From the NCBI GenBank assembly GCA_003458705.1, contig QRVH01000008.1:1-64000 (forward strand): DNA of 64,000 nucleotides, given 5' to 3'. The notes beneath the pieces are model-generated. The model was not told where the DNA came from. It did no database searches and saw nothing but the letters and a program-made list of their open reading frames with translations. The translations under genes and the position numbers were made by a program. Source of the DNA: Eubacterium sp. AF22-9. GTDB lineage: Bacteria; Bacillota; Clostridia; Lachnospirales; Lachnospiraceae. This document shows, piece after piece, positions 35,860-44,368 of the stretch (position 1 is its first letter; every line of letters starts with the position of its first letter).

Positions 35860-37500
35860 ATGAATAGGCACAATCTTGTTATGTCAGTAAGCTCAAGATT
35901 TATAAAAGAAGATGGCACTTTAATGATAATCGGTGTAAGGCTTTTTGCATTGTGTATATGTATGGTTATTATTTTTTCTTCTTTAAAGATTCAAAATGCT
36001 TTTAAAGAATATAAGAACAATGATAACATGCCGGATATATATGGATATATTGATGTTAATCAGGATAAAACGGCATTATTTATGAATTACTGGTATTATC
36101 TTAAGGATTATAATATTCTGCCTCAGAAGTCAGTGAGTAATAATGGTGAAATCACAAGCAGGTATGACATGCGTGATTATGTCTGCAAGCAGAGAATAAG
36201 GTATAACATACATTTTGATAAGATAAAGGAATTAGTTGAAGCCGGAAATATGTGGGACTGGAATGATGCAATCAAGGTTAATGACAGTGACAGCATAGGA
36301 AGGTCTCTTGGTTTTATTAATATGGGGCAGAGTAAATACTTAAAGGATCCTAACAATAATATTCTCGAAGGATTTTCTAAGGAATTTATTGACGAGCTGA
36401 TGGAAATTAATGGAATAAATTCAGTGTCATATTCTGCATTTGAATCAGAAAGAAGTTGGTTCTGGGATTCACAGAATTATGAAAAAATGCAGACATTTAC
36501 ATTTCATTCTGAAAATGATTCATATCATAACGAGCATCTTCCTGATTATGGAGACAGGTATCTGTTTTCTACAGAATATGCACAGCCAACCAAAGAACTA
36601 TATAACAGACTGGAGAAATATATAGATAAAGAGTATGTTGATTACGAAGCATTCAAAGAAGGAAAACAGGTGGTTTTATTCTTAAGAAATCTGCCGGATG
36701 GTGGATATGATGACACAATCAATGCAGGAGACACGCTGTATTATAACTATTATCAGGTAAGCACAGATACTTATGACAAAGTTTCCAGTAAATCATATTA
36801 CTATTATTTTCCGTATGAGGAAGCCTTTGCTGAGGCAAAAGCGGGAAATAAAAAGAATGATGATGAACTTATTGAAATGGAGATTGATTATGATGCATGC
36901 GTAGCTCCACAGGTAGCTGCAGTAGTTAAAGTAACTGATGAGGTTATAGAGGATTTTAAGGGAATAATTCCTGCATTTGGTTATTATACCTCAATTGCAA
37001 GTATTAATATGGCACAGCAGGCGGTCGACAGACAAAAGGATGTGATGGAAAGATATCTTGGACAGGAATTAAGTCCTGACATGGATTTTGAATTATCCTA
37101 TAACCAGATAAGCATTAACTACGATCTTGCATCAACATTTTCTGCAACTAATAATAAGATAGGTGTGTATTTTAATAATAATGATATTTCTTATGACAGC
37201 AATGTAGATGTTAAGAATACATACAGGACACAGCTTATTAACAGTATTTTACAGTATGGCATAACTATAATTTCAATGATAGTTGTACACCTTCTTATTA
37301 TGGCAATTGTTGTGAGAAACCGCATGGACAGAAGATATGATAAGATAAAGCTTCTGCATGGTCTGGGGATGAGACGGGGAAAGATAGTAAGAATATGTAT
37401 GGCAGAAGCACTGCGTGAATCTTTATGGTGTGTAATTACAATGCCTTTAATACTTTTGATGGAACTGTTAATGTATGCAGAATTTGTAAGAAAATTGTAA
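35860..37500 (+). CDS. C-terminal fragment of a frameshifted FtsX-type ABC permease (P2)
   Basis: This 546-aa ORF aligns with the second half of P1 and P3: a TM helix (VRLFALCICMVIIFSSL), the PDIYGYID segment, a large extracytoplasmic domain with SERSWFWD and KQVVLFLRNLPDGGYDD, and three C-terminal helices. The start at 35860 has no ribosome binding site and the same frame is open upstream, which supports a frameshift rather than a separate gene. It is followed 15 nt later by the shared ATPase. Confidence 0.8.
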   Translation: MNRHNLVMSVSSRFIKEDGTLMIIGVRLFALCICMVIIFSSLKIQNAFKEYKNNDNMPDIYGYIDVNQDKTALFMNYWYYLKDYNILPQKSVSNNGEITSRYDMRDYVCKQRIRYNIHFDKIKELVEAGNMWDWNDAIKVNDSDSIGRSLGFINMGQSKYLKDPNNNILEGFSKEFIDELMEINGINSVSYSAFESERSWFWDSQNYEKMQTFTFHSENDSYHNEHLPDYGDRYLFSTEYAQPTKELYNRLEKYIDKEYVDYEAFKEGKQVVLFLRNLPDGGYDDTINAGDTLYYNYYQVSTDTYDKVSSKSYYYYFPYEEAFAEAKAGNKKNDDELIEMEIDYDACVAPQVAAVVKVTDEVIEDFKGIIPAFGYYTSIASINMAQQAVDRQKDVMERYLGQELSPDMDFELSYNQISINYDLASTFSATNNKIGVYFNNNDISYDSNVDVKNTYRTQLINSILQYGITIISMIVVHLLIMAIVVRNRMDRRYDKIKLLHGLGMRRGKIVRICMAEALRESLWCVITMPLILLMELLMYAEFVRKL

Positions 37501-37515
37501 TCAGGAGGGATAACT

Positions 37516-38184
37516 ATGAAAGAGATAATGCTCAGAGCGGAAAATATAGAAAGAACATATCATGCTGGAAGTGTAGATGTACCAGCACTTAAGAATTGTA
37601 CACTTGAGTTTGAACAGGGAGAATTTACTGCTATTATTGGAAAGAGTGGTTCGGGAAAATCGACTCTGTTAAGGATTCTTGGAAGTGTAGATGAACCGGA
37701 TACAGGTAGTGTTACTATTGGCGGCAAGAAAATAACCGGGATGAAGGACAAGGAAATATCTGAATTCAGAAGGAGACAGATTGGTTACATATATCAGGAC
37801 TACAGTCTGTTTCCAGAGTTTACAGCATACGAAAATGTTGTTATGCCTATACTTATCGACGGAAAGAAACCTGACGAGAAAGAGGTTGATGACTTGTTAG
37901 AGGAATTGGGAATATCACATTGTAAGAATAAGTTTCCATCGCAGATGTCAGGTGGCGAACAGCAGAGAGTTGCAATAGCAAGGGCACTGATTACACATCC
38001 TGCTGTTATACTTGCGGATGAACCGACCGGAAATCTGGACGCAGGCAGTGCAGGTACTGTGGCACAGATGTTATCCAAGGCAAGCCAGAAGCATAACCAG
38101 ACAATAATTATGGTAACTCATGACAGACAGATGGCAGATTATGCAGATAAGATAATAACTATTGTTGATGGAGTGTGCCAGTAG
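37516..38184 (+). CDS. ABC exporter ATPase, MacB/BceA type (module 2)
   Basis: A 222-aa paralogue of the ATPase at 4026-4706 with Walker A GKSGSGKST, MSGGEQQR, VILADEPTGNLD and VTHD. AGGAGG precedes the ATG. It is flanked on both sides by long permease genes, so one ATPase probably serves two permeases, as in CprABC-like peptide-antibiotic exporters. Which permease pairing is used cannot be read from sequence. Confidence 0.93.
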   Translation: MKEIMLRAENIERTYHAGSVDVPALKNCTLEFEQGEFTAIIGKSGSGKSTLLRILGSVDEPDTGSVTIGGKKITGMKDKEISEFRRRQIGYIYQDYSLFPEFTAYENVVMPILIDGKKPDEKEVDDLLEELGISHCKNKFPSQMSGGEQQRVAIARALITHPAVILADEPTGNLDAGSAGTVAQMLSKASQKHNQTIIMVTHDRQMADYADKIITIVDGVCQ

Positions 38185-38215
38185 GATATCCATACATACG
38201 GAAAGGGGGATGCGT

Positions 38216-39757
38216 ATGTCTGTATTTGAAATTACATTTTTAAGTGTAAAAAGGCGTATGCCGCAGATAATAAAGGCTGCATGTACGACTCTGGCAGCAG
38301 TATTTTTTGTAACAGCTGTTCTTATATTTCAGGATAATATGTATCAGTGGCAGATGTCATCGAACAAATCAAGATTCGGAGACTGGTTTTTATATGAAAT
38401 CACATCAAAGGAGCCTAACCAGTCATTAAGTGAACATGCATATCTTAATGATCCTGTCAAAATAATGACCAGTGTCAGTATGTTTGATTCGGACTGGAAA
38501 AGAACCGGATATATTGTCGGAAGCTTTGATAAGGATTTTATTAATCAGGTCAGAATCAGTATTGATGAAGGAAGACTGCCAGAAAATGATGACGAGATAG
38601 CTATGGACTGGAATACATTGTTATCACTTGGATATACTGGTGAAACAGGTGAGACTGTAACTATCAGATATTGTGAGGGAAACAGTATATATGATGAAAG
38701 TGCCAGACAGGAAAAAGAATTCAGACTTGTTGGTATACTGGCTAATTATACAAATATATGGAAGAACGGAAAGAATATACCGGGAGCTGTTGTAACGCCG
38801 GATGCTTTAGAAATATTTAACTATAAATGCCGTAATGTGTATTTTTATTCTTTAAATGATTCTGTGAAAACATCTGATTATGCAACTGTTTATAAGAAGA
38901 TAAAGGAAGATGCAAAAACAGAGACTGTATATAATTCGGCAGTATATGATTATCAGCCGTGGAGTTCAGCTAAAGTATACATGTATATGTATCTGGTTGT
39001 AATGATAATAGGAATTCTTGCACTTTCATATCAGCTTATTGAATACAGAGGAAGAAGGCGTCCGGCTTATGAGCGTTTCAGAAAGCTTGGAATGAATAAG
39101 GCTTCACTTCGGAGTATGTATATTATTGAAAATGCCCTGATAATTATTCCAGCGGGAATAATGGGACTTATACTGGCTTTACTTATAGGCTTTGGAACAG
39201 GAAAGGCTCTTGAAATTCATAATGGCTTCACATTTTATAAGGTCACATTAAATGTAATTATAAAAAGTGTTTTGTCAGTAATTATAGCAATAATAGTTGA
39301 AGAAATAGCAGGTATTATTGCAAACAGCCGTAAAAATCACATTTTAAATAAAAAACGGAAAAAGAAAAACAGCCAGAATGTAAATATATATAACGCCGCT
39401 GGTAAAAAATCAAAAATTAAGCCGTCTAATTTATTAATTACAGTAAGCTCAAGATTTATCAGAAAAGATGGAATATTTATGGCTGCCGGGCTTAGAATAT
39501 TCGCATTATGCATATGTGCTGTACTTGTATTTTCAGCATTAATGATAAAGAAAGTATATATTGCGTACAAGGATAACGAGCAGATACCGGATATATATGG
39601 ATATCTGGATCCTTCAGATTCAGGATATGAAATGTATATATATTATTACTATAGTTATATAAAAGGCTATTATAATATTCCAATACCAGATGGAGAATAT
39701 TACAGTGAAGAGAGGAATGCTCTTCTGTCCAATACCAGATGGAGAATATTACAGTGA
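38216..39757 (+). CDS. N-terminal fragment of FtsX-type ABC permease P3, cut by a 49-bp duplication
   Basis: About 513 residues: TM1, extracytoplasmic domain (MYQWQMSSNKSRFGDWF), TM2-4, a basic linker, TM5 and the start of the second extracytoplasmic domain. The last residues after NALLS are out of frame because of a 49-bp tandem duplication (39679-39780). Removing one copy joins it to the next ORF and gives 965 aa in whole codons. ATG 38216 is preceded by GGGGG; the open frame begins upstream inside the ATPase gene. Confidence 0.85.
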   Translation: MSVFEITFLSVKRRMPQIIKAACTTLAAVFFVTAVLIFQDNMYQWQMSSNKSRFGDWFLYEITSKEPNQSLSEHAYLNDPVKIMTSVSMFDSDWKRTGYIVGSFDKDFINQVRISIDEGRLPENDDEIAMDWNTLLSLGYTGETGETVTIRYCEGNSIYDESARQEKEFRLVGILANYTNIWKNGKNIPGAVVTPDALEIFNYKCRNVYFYSLNDSVKTSDYATVYKKIKEDAKTETVYNSAVYDYQPWSSAKVYMYMYLVVMIIGILALSYQLIEYRGRRRPAYERFRKLGMNKASLRSMYIIENALIIIPAGIMGLILALLIGFGTGKALEIHNGFTFYKVTLNVIIKSVLSVIIAIIVEEIAGIIANSRKNHILNKKRKKKNSQNVNIYNAAGKKSKIKPSNLLITVSSRFIRKDGIFMAAGLRIFALCICAVLVFSALMIKKVYIAYKDNEQIPDIYGYLDPSDSGYEMYIYYYYSYIKGYYNIPIPDGEYYSEERNALLSNTRWRILQ

Positions 39758-39780
39758 AGAGAGGAATGCTCTTCTGTCCA
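39679..39780. repeat. 49-bp tandem duplication disrupting permease P3
   Basis: Bases 39679-39731 match 39728-39780 exactly, a period of 49. Because 49 is not a multiple of three, the duplication shifts the frame. Both copies encode the same segment (PDGEYYSEERNALLS) in two different frames. Confidence 0.97.
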
Positions 39781-41162
39781 GTGAAAAAAGAAACAGATAC
39801 AACATAAGCTTTAGTGAATTAAAAAGTAAGCTGACAAAAGGATCTGAGAGCCTTGATGCAAATAATCATCAGGATCTAATAGATTTTAATATGCTGCATG
39901 TTAATTATTCTAATAAATATTGTAAGGGAGGCAATACTAATTTACTCACAGGTTTTTCAGAAGAGTTTCTTACAGAGCTTGAAAAGATAGGTGGAATAAA
40001 GTCGGTAGATTATTCAGCGTATGAATCCGAGCGTACATGGTTCTGGGATAATCAGGATTTCCATAAGATGGGAATGGATACTATTTCACCCGATGATTAT
40101 AATGTAACAAGACAATCGCCCGTTACAGATTATGGTTACCGTTATATATATTCCACAGAGTATGTTAATCCTACCAGAGAATTATATAACAAGCTTGAGA
40201 AGTACATTGATAAGGAATACAGGAATTATGATGATTTCGTTAATGGAAAACAGGTTGTAGTCTTTTTAAGAGATACACCGGATGGAACTTATGATGATAC
40301 ATTACAGGCAGGAGATACGCTTAATTATAATTATTATCCATTGTCTGTATGGCCTAATAAATGGTTTACATGGGATGTGGCATATGGAAGATATACATAT
40401 CCGTTTGACAGGGCATTTTATGATACATATAATAATTCAGGAAAGATTAACCTTTATTCTGAATTTAATGGAACGCTTAAAGGAAGTGCAACATTTAACA
40501 TGCACAGTGAAGAAGATTCTGAGAATCTGATAAATGGGTATGAGTCAATATTTGGCACGTGTGTATCACCTCAGGTTGCGGCTGTCATTAAGGTAACAGA
40601 CGATGTGAAAGAAGATTTTAACGGAATCATGCCTGATTATGGATATTATACAGCACTTGCGGGAATGTCACTGGCACAGCAGGCAGTTGATAACCAGAGA
40701 AGCTTCATGGAAAGGATAACCGGTGATAAAATGACCGGTAATCTGGAATTCGGACTTAAGTATAACCAGCTAAACATTAATTATGATTTGTCATCAACAT
40801 TTTCAGCAACGAATAATAAGGTGGCTGTATATTTTGATAATAATGAATTATCGTATTCTTCTAATGTCGATGAAAAGAATATATACAGAACCCAGCTTAT
40901 TAACAATATTCTCCAGTATGGAATAACCATTGCCGCAGTTATAGTAATACAGCTTCTTATAATGGCAATAATTGTAAGAAACAGAATAGAAAGAAGAAAA
41001 GAAAGCTATAAGCTGCTGCATGGCATTGGAATGAGACAGGGAACAATAGTGAAAATGTGCATGATTGAGGCGGTACGGGAATCGGTATGGTGTATATTCA
41101 CAATGCCGCTTATACTTATACTGGAGCTTCTTATGTATATGCGAAAGAATCTGGTTGAATAA
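39690..41162 (+). CDS. C-terminal fragment of FtsX-type ABC permease P3
   Basis: A 490-aa ORF whose real homology starts at PIPDGEYYSEERNALLS, directly continuing the preceding fragment when one 49-bp copy is removed. It contains the large extracytoplasmic domain (SERTWFWD, KQVVVFLRDTPDGTYDD, SSTFSATNNK) and the C-terminal helices with a basic tail. The apparent start at 39690 lies in the first repeat copy and has no ribosome binding site. A strong terminator follows, ending module 2. Confidence 0.85.
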   Translation: MENITVKRGMLFCPIPDGEYYSEERNALLSSEKRNRYNISFSELKSKLTKGSESLDANNHQDLIDFNMLHVNYSNKYCKGGNTNLLTGFSEEFLTELEKIGGIKSVDYSAYESERTWFWDNQDFHKMGMDTISPDDYNVTRQSPVTDYGYRYIYSTEYVNPTRELYNKLEKYIDKEYRNYDDFVNGKQVVVFLRDTPDGTYDDTLQAGDTLNYNYYPLSVWPNKWFTWDVAYGRYTYPFDRAFYDTYNNSGKINLYSEFNGTLKGSATFNMHSEEDSENLINGYESIFGTCVSPQVAAVIKVTDDVKEDFNGIMPDYGYYTALAGMSLAQQAVDNQRSFMERITGDKMTGNLEFGLKYNQLNINYDLSSTFSATNNKVAVYFDNNELSYSSNVDEKNIYRTQLINNILQYGITIAAVIVIQLLIMAIIVRNRIERRKESYKLLHGIGMRQGTIVKMCMIEAVRESVWCIFTMPLILILELLMYMRKNLVE

Positions 41163-41190
41163 TTAAATATTATCGTGTATCATTAAAAAA

Positions 41191-41216
41191 AGAGCCAATC
41201 GTTGGCTCTTTTTTTA
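41191..41216 (+). terminator. Rho-independent terminator of module 2
   Basis: AGAGCCAA (41191-41198) and TTGGCTCT (41202-41209) pair around TCG, flanked by an A run and a T7 run; the A/T runs extend the stem. Confidence 0.88.
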
Positions 41217-41237
41217 CGAAAAGGACAGGTAGTTAAT

Positions 41238-42563
41238 ATGAATCAGACATATATGAAGGAGCAGAAGATACTCCCATTGTTATTAAAAATGTCGCTTCCA
41301 ATGGTAATCTCAATGATGGTTAATTCGTTGTACAACATTGTTGACAGCTTCTTTGTTGCTAAGATAAGTGAAAATGCGATGACAGCTTTGTCACTTGTAT
41401 TTCCGGTACAGAATCTTATAAGCTCGGTTATGATAGGATTTGCAATAGGAATTAATGCAGTCATATCATTTTTTATGGGTGCACAGAATCAGAAGCAGGC
41501 AGACAAGGCAGCCAGTCAGGGCATGCTCTTAAGCTGCATACACGCTGTTGTGCTTACTGTGATATGCATAGCAGGCATGCCGGTATTTTTAAAAATGTTT
41601 ACAAAGGACGCAGAGATAGTTTCACTGGGACTTAAATATTCCAATATTGCATTTGCATTTTCAATAATGCTTGGAATCGAGCTTATGTTTGAGAAGGTGT
41701 TTCAGGCAGTTGGAAGAATGAATGCTTCTATGGTATGTCTTATGACAGGCTGTATAGTTAATATTGTGCTTGACCCGATGATGATATTCGGAATAGGTCC
41801 ATTTCCTGCAATGGGAATTGAAGGCGCTGCTCTTGCGACAGGAATAGGCCAGACTTCGGCAGCAGTGCTATATATCATAATATATATTGTTAAGCCTATT
41901 CCGGTTAAATTCAGAAAATCGGAGATGAGAATAGAAGGTTCAATGGCAAAGAGACTTTATTCTATTGGTATGCCGGCAAGCTTAAGCCTTGCACTTCCAT
42001 CTATTCTTATATCAGTGCTTAATGTAATACTTGCTGCGTACTCGGCTGTGTATGTGTTCGTGCTTGGAGTATATTACAAGCTGCAGACATTTCTGTATCT
42101 GCCGGCCAACGGAGTTGTACAGGGAATGAGACCACTTATGGGCTATAATTATGGAGCAGGAGAGCATGAGAGAGTAAGAAAGATATATAAGACATCAATG
42201 GTACTTATATTTGCTATTATGGCAGCAGGTACAATTCTTTGTCTTGCAATACCGGGGTCACTTATCGGTCTGTTTACAAGTAATCCAGATACAATAAGTG
42301 CTGGCGAGACAGCGTTAAGAATAATAAGTGCCGGATTTATTGTATCAACGGTATCAGTTACTTCGGCGGGTGCGCTTGAAGGACTTGGGAAAGGATTTCC
42401 GTCACTTATTATATCTGTATGCAGATATGTTGCTGTAATAATTCCGGTTGCATTCATAATGTCAAGGATAGCCGGAGCTGTTGGCGTATGGCATGCTTTC
42501 TGGATTACAGAGGTGATTACATCAGTAATTTCTTATATGGTTTATAAGAAAAATGTAAAATAA
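41238..42563 (+). CDS. MATE-family multidrug/Na+ antiporter
   Basis: A 441-aa transporter with about 12 TM helices arranged as two similar halves, of normal MATE length. N-terminal LLLKMSLPMVISMMVNSLYNIVDSFFV and the mid-protein GxEGAALATGIGQ are typical of the NorM/DinF-type family. It exports cationic compounds in exchange for Na+ or H+. ATG 41238 is chosen because AGGACAGG lies upstream and a terminator covers the longer frame. It precedes, but is not fused to, the MarR/ABC exporter operon, which has its own promoter. Confidence 0.9.
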   Translation: MNQTYMKEQKILPLLLKMSLPMVISMMVNSLYNIVDSFFVAKISENAMTALSLVFPVQNLISSVMIGFAIGINAVISFFMGAQNQKQADKAASQGMLLSCIHAVVLTVICIAGMPVFLKMFTKDAEIVSLGLKYSNIAFAFSIMLGIELMFEKVFQAVGRMNASMVCLMTGCIVNIVLDPMMIFGIGPFPAMGIEGAALATGIGQTSAAVLYIIIYIVKPIPVKFRKSEMRIEGSMAKRLYSIGMPASLSLALPSILISVLNVILAAYSAVYVFVLGVYYKLQTFLYLPANGVVQGMRPLMGYNYGAGEHERVRKIYKTSMVLIFAIMAAGTILCLAIPGSLIGLFTSNPDTISAGETALRIISAGFIVSTVSVTSAGALEGLGKGFPSLIISVCRYVAVIIPVAFIMSRIAGAVGVWHAFWITEVITSVISYMVYKKNVK

Positions 42564-42579
42564 TTATAAAAATGTCTTC

Positions 42580-42622
42580 TTGACATTGCTTGAACTTGAA
42601 AATACAATAGTTGCATATGCAA
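42580..42622 (+). promoter_or_regulatory. Promoter and MarR-type palindrome of the ABC exporter operon
   Basis: TTGACA (42580-42585), 17-nt spacer, TACAAT (42603-42608), then the perfect 12-bp palindrome TTGCATATGCAA (42611-42622) over the expected start site. The operon ends with a MarR repressor gene, so this is the likely autoregulatory operator. Confidence 0.75.
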
Positions 42623-42640
42623 TAATTGGAGGTGCAAGTA

Positions 42641-44368
42641 ATGCTGAGAAGAATTTTTTCTTATATGAAAGAATATAAGAAATACGCATGGCTGGCGCTT
42701 ATATGTATAGGTGTTGAAGTTGTGCTTGAGATTATGGTACCTAAGCTGATGGCTGACCTGATTGATACAGGTGTGACCAATTCAGATGTTCCATATATAA
42801 TAAACAAAGGTATCCAGATGGCTGTATGTGCAGTTGCAGCGCTTATATTAGGTGTGGGAAGTGCAAGATTTTCTGCGCTTGCAGGTCAGGGACTGGGTGC
42901 TAATATAAGAAAGGCTGAGTATGAGAAACTTCAGTCTTATTCATTTTCTAATATAGACCATTTCAGTGTTTCGTCATTGGTTACACGACTCACAAGTGAT
43001 GTAACTAATATTCAGAATGCTGTATCGACAGGAATGCGTCCATTTGGACGAAGTCCGGTAATGCTGATATTTGCAACGACTCTGGCATTTCAGATTAATT
43101 CAACACTGGCACTGGTCTTTCTTGTAGCACTGCCAGTTCTGGCAGTCATGCTCATCATAATAATCATTAATGTTGGTCCACGATATGGAAGAATGCAGGG
43201 AGCAGTCGACCTTGTAAACAGGTGTATAGAGGAGAATCTTACAGCAGTAAGAGTTGTTAAATCATATGTCCGTGGTGATTACGAAATTGAAAAATTTGGA
43301 CACGTTAATGACAATCTGAAAAACGAATCAGAGAAAGCATTTGGAATAGCAGTACTTAATATGCCTGCTATGCAGTTCGTTATGTATTCTACAATTCTTG
43401 GTATTCTTCTTATTGGCGGAAGACTGATTAATTCAGGACAGATGATGATTGGACAGCTTACTTCTTTCTTAAGCTATGTCCTTCTGATACTTAATTCTCT
43501 TATGATGATGTCAAATGTGTTCCTTCTTATGACAAGGTCGCTTGCTTCTGCAGAAAGAATCATGAAGGTAATTGATGAGCTGATTGATATAACTGATGAG
43601 AATGCAAAGGACATTGAAGTTAAGAAGGGTGAGATTGAATTTAATCACGTCTGGTTTAAATATAAGGATACTGCTAAAGAATATGTGCTGTCAGATGTTT
43701 CATTTCACATTAATGCAGGACAGACAGTCGGAATAATCGGCCAGACAGGTTCATCAAAGACGACGCTTATCCAGCTTATTCCAAGACTTTATGATGCAAG
43801 TAAGGGTGAGATTAAGATAGATGGAATTAGTGTTAAGGAATACCCGGTTAGACATTTAAGAGATGCAATCTCAGTTGTATTGCAGAAGAATACGCTGTTT
43901 TCAGGCTCACTTATTGATAACTTAAGATGGGGCGATGAAAATGCGACTCGGGATGAGATTAAAGAGGCCTGCAGCATAGCATGTGTTGATGAATTCATAG
44001 ACAGGCTTCCTGGAGGATTTGATGCAGAGATGGGACAGGAAGGTGTCAATGTATCAGGCGGACAGAAGCAGAGAATATGTATTGCAAGGGCAATATTAAA
44101 GAAGCCGAAGGTTCTTATTCTTGATGATTCAACGAGTGCGGTTGATACTGCAACAGAAGGAAGGATAAGAAATGCACTTGCAAAGAAGCTGCCAGATATG
44201 ACTAAGATTATAATTGCACAGAGAATATCGTCAGTGTGTCATGCAGACCAGATAATTATTATGGACGGTGGTCGTGTGGACGCAATCGGAACACACGAAA
44301 GCCTGTTAAGGACTAATAAGATATATCAGGAAATATATGAATCACAGAAGGAAGGAGCTGATATTTAA
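42641..44368 (+). CDS. Heterodimeric ABC exporter half with degenerate catalytic site
   Basis: A 575-aa TMD-NBD fusion: six TM helices (to about residue 320), Walker A GQTGSSKTT, signature VSGGQKQR and Walker B VLILDDSTSAVD. The catalytic Glu after Walker B is replaced by Asp, as in the inactive-site partner of heterodimeric exporters such as TM287/288, BmrCD and LmrCD. GGAGG precedes ATG 42641. It shares its last base with the next gene's start (TAATG), confirming the pair. Drug or lipid export is likely. Confidence 0.92.
   Translation: MLRRIFSYMKEYKKYAWLALICIGVEVVLEIMVPKLMADLIDTGVTNSDVPYIINKGIQMAVCAVAALILGVGSARFSALAGQGLGANIRKAEYEKLQSYSFSNIDHFSVSSLVTRLTSDVTNIQNAVSTGMRPFGRSPVMLIFATTLAFQINSTLALVFLVALPVLAVMLIIIIINVGPRYGRMQGAVDLVNRCIEENLTAVRVVKSYVRGDYEIEKFGHVNDNLKNESEKAFGIAVLNMPAMQFVMYSTILGILLIGGRLINSGQMMIGQLTSFLSYVLLILNSLMMMSNVFLLMTRSLASAERIMKVIDELIDITDENAKDIEVKKGEIEFNHVWFKYKDTAKEYVLSDVSFHINAGQTVGIIGQTGSSKTTLIQLIPRLYDASKGEIKIDGISVKEYPVRHLRDAISVVLQKNTLFSGSLIDNLRWGDENATRDEIKEACSIACVDEFIDRLPGGFDAEMGQEGVNVSGGQKQRICIARAILKKPKVLILDDSTSAVDTATEGRIRNALAKKLPDMTKIIIAQRISSVCHADQIIIMDGGRVDAIGTHESLLRTNKIYQEIYESQKEGADI

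Noticed and set aside
39690..39740. Independent gene start for the C-terminal P3 ORF
   Set aside because: No ribosome binding site, and the first residues are out-of-frame translation of the first repeat copy.
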